Positions 9,724 to 17,800 of a stretch of 64,000 nucleotides of DNA are shown here, in pieces. Under the pieces are notes generated by a model. It saw nothing but the letters and a program-made list of their open reading frames with translations. It was not told where the DNA came from and made no database searches. The translations under genes were made by a program, and so were the position numbers. This DNA comes from Amycolatopsis sacchari (GTDB lineage Bacteria; Actinomycetota; Actinomycetes; Mycobacteriales; Pseudonocardiaceae), in NCBI RefSeq assembly GCF_900114035.1, contig NZ_FORP01000002.1, positions 310,001 to 374,000 on the forward strand, read 5' to 3'. Positions within the stretch are counted from its first letter, which is position 1. Each line of letters begins with the position of its first letter.

Positions 9724-9922
9724 GTCTGCCCTCCCACCAGTCATGTGCTGTAAGTGCTCGCCTCGTGAGGCTATGGGAACAAGCTCGACCGGCTCAACCG
9801 ATTCGGGCCTACTTGAGTACGACTACGCATTCAAGGTTCACACCACCGGAGACCGCACAAATCGCACGGCCATGTCAGAGGTGCTCCAAGCGGGGGATGC
9901 CCGCCCGTCCCACCGCGCTTCC

Positions 9923-10378
9923 CTACGAAAGCGCTTCCAGCACCGGCTTGCGCAGGTGCTGGTAGATGATCGACGTGCGGAAGCCGACGATCTCGCGGCG
10001 GCTGGTGAAGCGGTCGAGCAGGAACGCGTGCAGGTGGTCGATGTCCTGCGCCGTCACGTGCACCAGGAAGTCGTCGCTGCCCGCCATCGTGTACACCGAC
10101 AGCACCTCGGGCAGCCGCGCCACCGACCGCTCGAAGGACTGCACCACCGTCCGGCTCAGCGGCCGCACCTGCACGGCCACCATCGCCTGCACTCCGCGGT
10201 TCAGCGCCGGCAGGTCGACCTCCGCGTGGTAGCCCCGGATCACGCCCCGCTGCCGCAGCAGCCGCGTGCGCTCCAGGCACGTCGACGGCGCGATGCCCAC
10301 CTTGCGGGCGATGTCCCGGTTGGACTGCCGCGCATCCTCCTGCAGCTCACGCACGATCGCCGAATCAACTTCGTCCAT
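9923..10378 (-). CDS. Lrp/AsnC-family transcriptional regulator
   Basis: This is a 151-residue feast/famine regulator. An N-terminal winged helix (VDSAIVRELQEDARQSNRDIA, then VGIAPSTCLERTRLL) is followed by the AsnC ligand-binding domain (VLSVYTMAGSDDFLVHV, HLHAFLLDRF). The ATG at 10378 follows GGGGAGGA. It is divergent from an amino-acid dehydrogenase with only 78 bp between starts, the arrangement expected when an Lrp regulator controls the neighbouring catabolic gene in response to its amino-acid substrate. It may autoregulate from the same interval (inference). Confidence 0.92.
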   Translation of the reverse strand: MDEVDSAIVRELQEDARQSNRDIARKVGIAPSTCLERTRLLRQRGVIRGYHAEVDLPALNRGVQAMVAVQVRPLSRTVVQSFERSVARLPEVLSVYTMAGSDDFLVHVTAQDIDHLHAFLLDRFTSRREIVGFRTSIIYQHLRKPVLEALS

Positions 10379-10456
10379 GGCCGTCCTCCCCCTGCTCCTG
10401 CCGAACATCGTTCGGCGCTGCCCCTACTCGCCTGGTCATCAGCCTAGCTTCGAGGC

Positions 10457-11473
10457 ATGGAACATGAAGATGTGACGATCCGGCGTGGTCGCCGGTCCGG
10501 CCTGCCGATGATGATCGCCGTGCACTCGCGAGCGCTCGGGCCCGCCGTCGGTGGCGTGCGGATGCGCCACTACGCCGACTGGCGCGACGGCATGGAGGAC
10601 GCACTGCGCCTGTCCGAGGCGATGACGTACAAGTGCGCCGCCGCCGACCTCGCCTTCGGCGGCGGGAAGAGCGTCATCGCGCTGGACCGGCCCCTGACAC
10701 CCGAGCTGCGCCAGGCCGCGCTGGAGGACCTCGGCGACCTCATCGCGTCCCTCGACGGCTCGTACCTCACGGGCCCGGACGTCGGCACGGGGCCCGCGGA
10801 CATGGCGGTACTGCGGCAGCGGACCCCGCACGTGTTCTGCCTGCCCGAGGAGCAGGGCGGCACCGGCTCGTCGAGCATCCCGACAGCGGTGGGCGTGCTG
10901 GCGGCCCTGCGCGCCGGCGCACGGCACGTGTTCGGCAGCGAGTCGCTCGACGGGCGGACCGTGGTGATCAGCGGCATGGGCTCGGTGGGTTCCCTTGTCG
11001 CGAAGGAACTCCCGGGCGCACGGGTCATCGTGTCCGATGTGGACCCGGCGCGTCGTGACCCGGCCTACGAGTGGGTCGAGCCCGAGGAGGCCCTGCGCAC
11101 TCCGGCGGACGTGTTCGTCCCGGCCGCGGTCGGCGGGGTGTTCGACCCGCGGACCGTGCCCGAGGTCGGCGCCCAGCTCGTCGTCGGCCCGGCGAACAAC
11201 CAGCTGGCCGCCGATTCGGTGGCGGAACTGTTGGTGCAGCGGGGAATCACGTGGATACCCGACTTCGTGGCGAGCGCGGGCGGCGCCGTCTACACGCTCG
11301 CCAGGGAGATCGGGCACCTGAGCCACGACGAGGCCATGCGGCGCGTCGAGGCGATCGGTTCCACAGTGGACACTGTGCTCACCGGCGAGGGAAACCCGCT
11401 CGAAAACGCGCTGAACCTCGCGAAGGAACGGCTCACTCGCTCTGCCCTTCCGGCAGGCGAGGCTTCTCGGTAA
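10457..11473 (+). CDS. Glu/Leu/Phe/Val family amino-acid dehydrogenase
   Basis: This enzyme oxidatively deaminates an amino acid with NAD(P)+. The 338 residues carry the family substrate site (LGPAVGGVRM, TYKCAAADLAFGGGKSVI, with the conserved lysines) and a Rossmann domain (VVISGMGSVGSLVA). The second half contains VGPANNQLA and PDFVASAGG, typical of leucine/valine/phenylalanine dehydrogenases. Branched-chain or phenylalanine substrates are most likely, but specificity cannot be assigned by eye. The divergent Lrp gene is the probable regulator. The 3' end overlaps the convergent flotillin gene by 41 bp. Confidence 0.9.
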   Translation: MEHEDVTIRRGRRSGLPMMIAVHSRALGPAVGGVRMRHYADWRDGMEDALRLSEAMTYKCAAADLAFGGGKSVIALDRPLTPELRQAALEDLGDLIASLDGSYLTGPDVGTGPADMAVLRQRTPHVFCLPEEQGGTGSSSIPTAVGVLAALRAGARHVFGSESLDGRTVVISGMGSVGSLVAKELPGARVIVSDVDPARRDPAYEWVEPEEALRTPADVFVPAAVGGVFDPRTVPEVGAQLVVGPANNQLAADSVAELLVQRGITWIPDFVASAGGAVYTLAREIGHLSHDEAMRRVEAIGSTVDTVLTGEGNPLENALNLAKERLTRSALPAGEASR

Positions 11474-12542
11474 GCCCTTTCTTCACCGAGTCGAGGATCG
11501 CCATGCCCTGACCGACGAGCCCCGAAGCGAGCTCGCCGAGCCCGTCCGCCCCGTTGAGGATGTTGACGTTCGCACCCGACAGGCCCTGCGCCGCCTCCCT
11601 GACGATCTGCGGCAGCTGGTCGATGAGCATCCGGTCGAGCGCGACGCGGTTGTGCGAGGCCGCGGCCTCGGCCTGGATGCGCATCTTCTCGGCCTCGGCC
11701 TGCGCGAGGATCCGGACGCGTTCGGCCTCGGCGTCCGCGGGCTTGACGACCTCCGCGACCAGCTGCTGCTGGCGCAGCTCGGCCTCGCGCTGCGCCAGCT
11801 CGGTCCGCATCGCGATGACCTCGCGCTGCGCCTGTGCCTGCGCGAGCGGGCCCGCCTGCGCGGCCTCGGCCTGCGCCCGGTCCACCTCGGCCTTGTACCG
11901 CGCCTGCACGACCGCGGTCTGCCGGGCGTACTCGGCCTGCCGCCGCTGCGACTCCTGCTCGGCCTCCGCCGAGGCCTGGTTCGCCTGCGCCTGCGCGATC
12001 TGCGCCTGCCGCTGGATCGCGGCGTTGTGCGGGGCGGCCATCGCGGCGATGTAGCCGAGCTTCATGTCGTCGATCGACTGGATCTGCAGCGAGTCGACGG
12101 TCAGCCCGATCTTCGCCATCTCGGCCTTCGACCCGTCCAGCACCTCGGTGGCGAGCTTCTGGCGCTCGGTGACGATCTCCTCCACCGTCATCGATCCGAC
12201 GATCGACCGCAGGTGGCCGGCGAAGACGCGCCCGGTGAGCACGGACATCTGGTCCTGGTCGGAGAGAAAGCGCTGTCCGGCGTTGACGATGCTCTCCTCG
12301 TCGTTGCCGACCTTGAAGGCGATCACCGCGCGCACGCTCAGCGCGATCCCCTGCCTGGTCACGCAGATCTCCTCGACCTCCGACTCGCACATGGCGAGCG
12401 TGAGGAACCGGACCTTCCGGAACAACGGCAGCACGAAACTGCCGTGTCCGATCACCACCCGGAACGGATTGTCCCCCACCCCGTTCTTGCCGCCCGAAAT
12501 GAGCATCGCCTCATCGGGCGCCGGCACGTGATAACCGAGCAT
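11433..12542 (-). CDS. Flotillin-like SPFH-domain protein
   Basis: This is a 369-residue member of the flotillin/SPFH group, which form membrane-associated scaffolds in functional membrane microdomains. The SPFH domain lies at about 20-185 (VVIGHGSFVLPLFRKVRFL, VTRQGIALSVRAVIAFKVG). A long Ala/Gln/Glu/Arg coiled coil spans about 190-310 (AQAQANQASAEAEQES, ELAQREAELRQQQL), and a Gly-rich end follows (GLGELASGLVGQG). There is no clear N-terminal transmembrane helix, so membrane contact may need the SPFH surface or a partner. An NfeD-type gene lies 18 bp upstream, the classic flotillin partner. Confidence 0.9.
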   Translation of the reverse strand: MLGYHVPAPDEAMLISGGKNGVGDNPFRVVIGHGSFVLPLFRKVRFLTLAMCESEVEEICVTRQGIALSVRAVIAFKVGNDEESIVNAGQRFLSDQDQMSVLTGRVFAGHLRSIVGSMTVEEIVTERQKLATEVLDGSKAEMAKIGLTVDSLQIQSIDDMKLGYIAAMAAPHNAAIQRQAQIAQAQANQASAEAEQESQRRQAEYARQTAVVQARYKAEVDRAQAEAAQAGPLAQAQAQREVIAMRTELAQREAELRQQQLVAEVVKPADAEAERVRILAQAEAEKMRIQAEAAASHNRVALDRMLIDQLPQIVREAAQGLSGANVNILNGADGLGELASGLVGQGMAILDSVKKGLTEKPRLPEGQSE

Positions 12543-12560
12543 CTTCGCCTACTTCCGTCG

Positions 12561-12788
12561 TCACGCCGTGCCGGGGAGGTCGGTCCACGGCACGACGTCG
12601 ACCGCCCGCGCCCCATGCGCGGCGACGACGAGTACGGACGTGCCGAGCGGGATCGGTTCCTCGGACCAGGCAAGGTAGATTTCCGTGCCACCGCGTATCC
12701 GCACCCGTACCTCACCGGGACCGGCCGCGCCACGCGTCGCGTGCACGAGTTCGCCCGTCCGGCCCACCACGGTGGGATCGCCGTTCAC
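12561..12788 (-). CDS. Short NfeD-like OB-fold protein, flotillin partner
   Basis: This 75-residue protein looks like the soluble C-terminal OB-fold domain of NfeD proteins: VVGRTGELVHATRG, a beta-barrel core with GEVRVRIRGG and IPLGTSVLVVAAHG, and a final DVVPW. Usual NfeD proteins have transmembrane helices and sometimes a ClpP-like protease domain before this module; none is encoded here. It sits 18 bp upstream of the flotillin-like gene on the same strand, supporting a two-gene membrane-microdomain operon. The identification rests on the VVGRTGEL pattern and on context. Confidence 0.75.
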   Translation of the reverse strand: MNGDPTVVGRTGELVHATRGAAGPGEVRVRIRGGTEIYLAWSEEPIPLGTSVLVVAAHGARAVDVVPWTDLPGTA

Positions 12789-12826
12789 AACACGAAATCT
12801 ACCGCTCCCGCGCGGATTCCCGCAGG

Positions 12827-12863
12827 AAAAACTGCCATCCGGACAATTGGGAGGAATTGTCCG
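12827..12863 (-). terminator. Putative intrinsic terminator after the aminotransferase
   Basis: Perfect 9-bp arms CGGACAATT and AATTGTCCG enclose 6 nt (12840-12863). Read on the minus strand the hairpin is followed after about 8 nt by TTTTT. It lies 17-40 bp beyond the aminotransferase stop and about 40 bp before the NfeD-like gene, so it may separate the two leftward operons. A role as an operator cannot be excluded. Confidence 0.45.
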
Positions 12864-12879
12864 TCCACAATGGAAATCG

Positions 12880-14136
12880 TCACAGCTTGAGCGACAGCTC
12901 GTCCAGTCCCGCGGTCAGTGCGCCTTCGATTTCCTGCAGGTGCTCGGCCCGGACCGTCAACGGCGGCGAAACCGCGACCGCCCTGCCGAGCGTCCGCACC
13001 AGCACGCCCCGCTGCCGCACCAGCGACGCCAGGTCCCCGATCGCCGTCGGCACGCGCTCCAGCACCGCCGCCGTCAGCTCGACCGCACCCAGCAGCCCGA
13101 CCCCGGCACGCACCTCCGCGACGAGCGGGTGCGCCGCGAGCGGGGCGAGCGCGTCCGCCAGCACCCCCTCCATGGTGCGGCCGCGTTCGACGAGCCCCTC
13201 CCGCTCCAGGATGCCGAGGTTCGCCAGCGCCGCCGCGCAGCACGCGGGGTGCCCGGCATACGTGGCGCCGTGGCGGAGCGTGTTGCCCGGCCGGCCCCAG
13301 AACGGCTCGGCGACGCGCTCGTGTGCGACCACACCGCCCAGCGGCAGGTACCCGCTCGTCACGCCCTTGGCGAAGGTGATCAGGTCGGGTTCGGCGTCCC
13401 ACCGCTCGACGCCGAACCAGGTGCCCAGCCGGCCGAACCCGCAGATCACCGCGTCCGCGATGGCCAGCACGCCGAACTCGCGGCACACGTCGATCACGCC
13501 CCGCACGTACCCCTCCGGCGGCGGCAGCACCCCGCCCGCGCCGATGACCGGCTCGAACAGGAAGGCCGCGACGTTCTCCGCCCCCACGCGCAGGATCTCC
13601 TCCCGCAGCGCGTCGACCGAGTCGTACTGGACGCGCGACGACGAGGGCAGGAGCTCGCCGAAGCCGGTGCGGTTGGCGTCGATGCCCGCGACGCCGGTGC
13701 CGATGCCGTTGGTGCCGTGGTACGACTGCGCGCGGCTGATCACGTGCACGCGGCCCGACTCGCCCCGCGCGTCGTGGTAGCGGCGCGCGATCTTCACCGC
13801 GGTGTCGATCGCCTCGCCACCGCCCGTCGTGAGGAAGACCTTCGCCCCGGGCACCGGCGCGATCCCCGCGAGGCGGGCGGCCAGCTCACGCGCCGGCTCA
13901 TTGGCGAAGTCACCGAAGGTCGAGTAACCGGCGAGCCTGCGCATCTGCCCGGCCGCCGCGTCGGCGATCTCCTGCCTGCCGTGCCCCACGTTGGCGTACC
14001 AGAGGCTCGCCGTCGCGTCGAGGTAGCGGTTGCCGCTGGTGTCGTAGACCCAGACGTCCTCACCGCGGTCGACGACGAACTCGTGCTCGCGCACGACGGC
14101 CATGTCCGAGAAGGGGTGCCACAGAGCAGTCTCCAT
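12880..14136 (-). CDS. Class III PLP-dependent aminotransferase
   Basis: This is a 418-residue fold-type I, class III (omega-type) aminotransferase. It carries the family landmarks LWYANVGHG, FLTTGGGEAIDTAVKIAR, YHGTNG, the cofactor-contact motif DAVICGFGRLG and the PLP-binding lysine in ITFAKGVTSGYLP (about residue 258), then GATYAGHPACCAAAL. Such enzymes move amino groups from omega-amino acids, beta-alanine, diamines or polyamines to pyruvate or 2-oxoglutarate. It is the last gene of a leftward operon after a MarR regulator and an FAD-linked oxidase (4 bp gap), so it may help degrade an amino compound whose hydroxy acid the oxidase handles (inference). Confidence 0.9.
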   Translation of the reverse strand: METALWHPFSDMAVVREHEFVVDRGEDVWVYDTSGNRYLDATASLWYANVGHGRQEIADAAAGQMRRLAGYSTFGDFANEPARELAARLAGIAPVPGAKVFLTTGGGEAIDTAVKIARRYHDARGESGRVHVISRAQSYHGTNGIGTGVAGIDANRTGFGELLPSSSRVQYDSVDALREEILRVGAENVAAFLFEPVIGAGGVLPPPEGYVRGVIDVCREFGVLAIADAVICGFGRLGTWFGVERWDAEPDLITFAKGVTSGYLPLGGVVAHERVAEPFWGRPGNTLRHGATYAGHPACCAAALANLGILEREGLVERGRTMEGVLADALAPLAAHPLVAEVRAGVGLLGAVELTAAVLERVPTAIGDLASLVRQRGVLVRTLGRAVAVSPPLTVRAEHLQEIEGALTAGLDELSLKL

Positions 14137-14140
14137 GCGC

Positions 14141-15493
14141 TCAGGATGGCTTGCCGTGGATCACTTTTCCAGGGTTGAGGATCCCGTGCGGGTCGAACGC
14201 GCGCTTGACCGCCTGGTGCACGGACAGCCCGACCTCACCCAGCTCGGTCTCCAGCCACGCCCGCTTCAGCGTGCCGACACCGTGCTCACCGGTGATCGTG
14301 CCGCCCAGCCGCAAGCCGAGCGCCATGATCGCGTCGAACGCGGCCTGCCCGCGCCGCACCGATTCCGGGTCGCCCGCGTCGAAGACGACCGTGGGGTGCA
14401 GGTTCCCGTCGCCCGCGTGTCCGCAGCACGGCACGGCCACGCCGTGCTCCCCGCCGATCTCCGCGATGCCCTCGATCAGCTCCGCGAGGCGCGACCGCGG
14501 CACGCACACGTCGTCGACGAGCTGGTCGCCCAGCCTGCCGAGTGCGACGCCGACGAGCCGCCGCGCCTCGATCAGCAGATCCGCCTCGGCCTGGTCGCTC
14601 GCGACGAACACCTCCATCGCCTCGCACTCGCGGGCGGCGACGGCGAAGGCTTCGAGGTCGTCCGGCGCGGCGGGGCCGCGATCGGACTGGGCGATCAGCA
14701 CGGCGCCCACGTCGTCGGGGAAGCCGAGGTCGCGGTACGCGGACACGGCGTCGACGGTGGCCTTGTCCATGAACTCCAGCACCGACGGCCGCCGCCCCGT
14801 GCCCAGGTACGCCGTCACGGCGCGGCACGCCGCCGCGGACGTGTGGAAGAACGCGAGCGCGGTGAGCGGCTTCTCCGCGGCGGGCCGCAGCGCGACGGTC
14901 ACCTCCGTGACCACACCCAGCGTCCCCTCCGAGCCGGTGATCAGCCGCACCAGGTCGTAGCCCGCGACACCCTTCGCCGTGCGGCGCCCGGTCCGCAGCA
15001 CCCGGCCGTCCGCGAGCACGACCTCCAGGTGCCGCACGAAATCGCTCGTCACCCCGTACTTCACGCAGCACAGCCCGCCGGCGTTCGTCGCGACGTTGCC
15101 GCCGATCGTCGAGCTCTCCCACGACCCGGGGTCGGGCGGGTAGAACAGGCCCTTCTCGGCGACGGCCTTGGACAGCACGGCGTTGACCACGCCGGGCTGG
15201 ACGGTCGCGGTGTGGTCGACCTCGTCGATGTCGAGGATCCGGTCCATCCGCTCCAGCGACAGCAGGATCGCGCCGTCCACCGCCGTCGCGCCGCCGGACA
15301 TGCCGGTGCGCGCGCCCTGCGGTACCACGGGAATCCGGTGCTCGTGCGCGTACTCCAGCACGCGGACGACGTCCGCGGTCTCGCGCGGGCGGGCGAGCGC
15401 GACCGGCCGCCCCGCCCGCACGAACCCCGCCTGGTCGGAGCTGTACGCGGCGAGGACGTCGGGGTCGGTGGTCACGTAGTCGGCCTCGATCAA
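14141..15493 (-). CDS. FAD-binding (GlcD/D-lactate dehydrogenase-like) oxidase
   Basis: This is a flavoprotein of the vanillyl-alcohol oxidase/GlcD superfamily that oxidises a 2-hydroxy acid such as glycolate or D-lactate. About 450 residues hold a PP-loop FAD domain (VVPQGARTGMSGG, YPPDPGSWESSTIGGN, ATNAGGLCCVKYG, GSEGTLGVVTEV) and the FAD-oxidase C-domain with CCGHAGDGNLHP and GTITGEHGVGTLKR, where the histidines sit in the active site. I chose a TTG at 15493 that overlaps the MarR stop (TTGA) and is preceded by GAGGGGAG. Coupling to MarR upstream and the aminotransferase downstream indicates one operon. Confidence 0.88.
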   Translation of the reverse strand: MIEADYVTTDPDVLAAYSSDQAGFVRAGRPVALARPRETADVVRVLEYAHEHRIPVVPQGARTGMSGGATAVDGAILLSLERMDRILDIDEVDHTATVQPGVVNAVLSKAVAEKGLFYPPDPGSWESSTIGGNVATNAGGLCCVKYGVTSDFVRHLEVVLADGRVLRTGRRTAKGVAGYDLVRLITGSEGTLGVVTEVTVALRPAAEKPLTALAFFHTSAAACRAVTAYLGTGRRPSVLEFMDKATVDAVSAYRDLGFPDDVGAVLIAQSDRGPAAPDDLEAFAVAARECEAMEVFVASDQAEADLLIEARRLVGVALGRLGDQLVDDVCVPRSRLAELIEGIAEIGGEHGVAVPCCGHAGDGNLHPTVVFDAGDPESVRRGQAAFDAIMALGLRLGGTITGEHGVGTLKRAWLETELGEVGLSVHQAVKRAFDPHGILNPGKVIHGKPS

Positions 15494-15963
15494 GGTGTGC
15501 TCCCCTCGTCCGGCTGGTAGGCGTTCATCGCGGGCACGTTGCGGTACATGCGCCGCAGGAAGTCGAGCAGCTGGGCCTTTTCGGCCGCGCTGAACCCGGC
15601 GAGCAGCAGTTCCTCGCGGCGGAGGGAGACGGCCAGGAGGTGGTCGTGGACCTCGTGCCCGGCCTCCGTGAGCAGCAGCCCGCGGCGGCCGCCGGTGGTG
15701 TCCACGGTGAGCAGCTCGCGGTCCCGCAGCAGGCGGATGCTGCGGCTGACGACGGACTTGTTGAGCCCGAGGACGTCGCCGATGCGCGTGGCGGTGCAGG
15801 CGGGTTCGTTGACCACCGCGGAGAGCACGCGCCACTCGTTGATGCCCACGCCGTGCAGGCGGTTGAACAGCCGGGAACCGCCCCAGGACAACGAGTTCGA
15901 GATGAGGCTCAGGTACGCCGGCACGTACTCGTCGCGCACCACGCTGTGCCTCCGGAACGTCAT
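15490..15963 (-). CDS. MarR-family transcriptional regulator
   Basis: This is a 157-residue winged-helix regulator. The helix-turn-helix region is ATRIGDVLGLNKSVVSRSIRLL, with a beta wing around TTGGRRGLLLT, flanked by dimerisation helices. It is the first gene of the leftward operon and overlaps the oxidase start. The 52 bp separating it from a divergent TetR gene must hold both promoters. It likely senses a small carboxylic or aromatic acid handled by the downstream enzymes (inference from context). Confidence 0.9.
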   Translation of the reverse strand: MTFRRHSVVRDEYVPAYLSLISNSLSWGGSRLFNRLHGVGINEWRVLSAVVNEPACTATRIGDVLGLNKSVVSRSIRLLRDRELLTVDTTGGRRGLLLTEAGHEVHDHLLAVSLRREELLLAGFSAAEKAQLLDFLRRMYRNVPAMNAYQPDEGSTP

Positions 15964-16015
15964 CCTCTGACCCTAATGGCTGGCCTTTCTTACTTGACCG
16001 AGGTACGGTTTACTC

Positions 16016-16600
16016 ATGCAGGTAAGAAGCTTCACGGCGGAGGCCCGGCGGGCGCAGATCGTGGGGGCGGCGATCGAGGTCATCGCGGAGGTCGGCTACC
16101 CGCAGGCGTCCTTCGCGCGGATCGCCGAGCACGCGGGGCTCAGTAGTACGCGGCTGATCTCGTACCACTTCGCGGGCAAGAAGGAGCTGATCGAGCAGGT
16201 CGTCGCCGAGGTGTACAGCGAGATCGGCGGCTTCATGACCGAGCGGGTGGGGCGGGCGGAGGCGCCGCTGGAGGCGCTGCACGCGTACATCGAGGGCTAC
16301 CTCGAGTTCGTCGCGGAGCACCGGACGCAGATGAAGGCGCTGTTGAGCATCTTCCTGAACGGCGGGCTGGAGTACGACCCGGCCGAGCAGGAGGCCGACG
16401 TGCTGTCCCCGCTGGAGCGGATCGTGCGGGAGGGGCAGGAGGCGGGCGTGTTCCGGGAGTGCGACGTGCGCGTGGCCGCCGCGGCGGTGCAGCGCAGCCT
16501 CGACGGGGTGCCGATGATGCTGGAGGCACGGCCCGACCTCGACCTCGCGACGTGCGCGCGTGAGCTGGTGGAGCTGTTCGACAGGGGGCTGCGCCGATGA
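16016..16600 (+). CDS. TetR-family transcriptional regulator
   Basis: This is a 194-residue TetR/AcrR repressor. The N-terminal helix-turn-helix is typical (RRAQIVGAAIEVIAEVGYPQ, then FARIAEHAGLSSTRLISYHF), followed by an all-helical ligand domain with a plausible effector pocket. It is divergent from the MarR operon. A VC0807-type membrane protein starts 65 bp downstream on the same strand and is the most likely target and operon partner. Confidence 0.9.
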   Translation: MQVRSFTAEARRAQIVGAAIEVIAEVGYPQASFARIAEHAGLSSTRLISYHFAGKKELIEQVVAEVYSEIGGFMTERVGRAEAPLEALHAYIEGYLEFVAEHRTQMKALLSIFLNGGLEYDPAEQEADVLSPLERIVREGQEAGVFRECDVRVAAAAVQRSLDGVPMMLEARPDLDLATCARELVELFDRGLRR

Positions 16601-16664
16601 TGCGGGTTTGTGGGCGGCGGCACGCGTTCGGTGCGCGCGAGCTCGTCGACTGGGGGGCACGAAG

Positions 16665-17360
16665 ATGATGCGCCTGTATCCCCCGCGGCATCCGGACGCG
16701 CCCGGGCGGGTGCCGTTGCCCCGGCGGCTGCGGCAGGGCGCGGTGCTGGCCGTGGACCTCGCGGCGCCGATCGCGGCCTACTACGTGCTGCGGGCGGCGG
16801 GGGCGAGCGTGTACGTGGCGCTGCTGGTGAGTGCGGTGCTGCCCGCGGTGAGCACCGGGGTGCAGCTGCTGCGCGGGCGGAGGCTGGACCAGCTGGGGTT
16901 GTTCATGGCGGTGATGACCCTGCTGTCGGCCGGGGTGGCGGCGATCAGCGGGGACGACCGGTTCCTGCTGGCGAAGGACGGCTGGCTGACCACGGTGACG
17001 GGCCTCTGGATGCTCGCGACGACCCGGGCGCACCGGCCGTTCGTGTACCACTTCGCGCGCGTGCTGCTGGAAGGCCGCGTCGGCCCGGGCGGCGAACGGT
17101 GGGACTCGCTGTGGGAGCGGCTGCCGGATTTCCGCCACGTCTGGCGCGTCGCGAACGTCATCTGGGGCACCGCGACACTCCTCGACGCGGGTGTCCGAGT
17201 CGCGATGGCCTACACGCTGCCGGTGAACCTGGTCCCGGCGCTCAACGGGCTGCAGTACGGGGTGCTCTTCGTCGTCCTCCAGGTGGCGACGAACATCTAC
17301 TACTTCCGCGTGGGGCTGTTCAACCCGCGCTCGGCCCTGTACCGGGCGGAAGCCGGTTGA
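16665..17360 (+). CDS. VC0807-family multi-pass membrane protein
   Basis: This is a 231-residue integral membrane protein resembling the VC0807 family, whose molecular role is unknown. Several hydrophobic segments are visible (VLAVDLAAPIAAYYVL, VYVALLVSAVLPAVSTGVQ, LFMAVMTLLSAGVAAISG, YGVLFVVLQVATNIYYF) with the conserved DRFLLAKDGWLT region between them. A GGGGGG-rich ribosome-binding site precedes the ATG pair at 16665/16668; I used the first. It follows a TetR gene by 65 bp, and such pairs are common in actinomycetes, so it is probably that regulator's target. Confidence 0.8.
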   Translation: MMRLYPPRHPDAPGRVPLPRRLRQGAVLAVDLAAPIAAYYVLRAAGASVYVALLVSAVLPAVSTGVQLLRGRRLDQLGLFMAVMTLLSAGVAAISGDDRFLLAKDGWLTTVTGLWMLATTRAHRPFVYHFARVLLEGRVGPGGERWDSLWERLPDFRHVWRVANVIWGTATLLDAGVRVAMAYTLPVNLVPALNGLQYGVLFVVLQVATNIYYFRVGLFNPRSALYRAEAG

Positions 17361-17800
17361 GGCGGGGCGGGCGGGGCCAGGCGACCCCCGCGACCGCGTT
17401 AGCGACTTGTGGCGCGACCTGCGTCTCCCACGGTGACCGGTCTTTGGCGGCGGGTGGTTTGCGAGGGCCACTGCGACCGGCTCCCACCCACGAATTCCCG
17501 CCACCCGGACGGCTTCCGCCGCGGCTCCACCACCGGCGCGGCCGACCCCGGGCGCCCACCACGGAGCCGTCGGCTCCCGGCGCGGCCAAGTCCACGGGCC
17601 TACCGCGTGGCGCGGCCGAACCCAGCCACCTGCCCCCGCAATCGCCTTCGCGACTTGTGGCGCGACCTGCGGCTCCGCGCCTCAGCCCAGCGCCGTCCGC
17701 GGTCTCAGCCCACCGCGCTCCGCGCCTCAGCCCACCGCGGTCCGCAGCGTCAGCCCACCGCCGTCCGCAGCCTCAACCCAGCGCTCCGCGCCTCAGCCCG
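17361..17800. repeat. Convergent intergenic region with direct repeats and a 23-bp degenerate tandem array
   Basis: The 432 bp between the VC0807-type gene and the convergent DivIVA-like gene hold no convincing gene. A 22-bp segment centred on ACTTGTGGCGCGACC occurs identically at 17402-17423 and 17650-17671. From 17681 to about 17800 there are nearly six copies of a roughly 23-bp unit beginning CTCAGCCCA (17681, 17704, 17726, 17749, 17772, 17792). The last unit supplies the stop codon of the DivIVA-like gene. Confidence 0.7.

Noticed and set aside
9724-9922. A small gene between the EspC-like and Lrp genes
   Set aside because: The short frames there lack ribosome-binding sites and continue as antisense of the Lrp gene; it is best read as promoter DNA.
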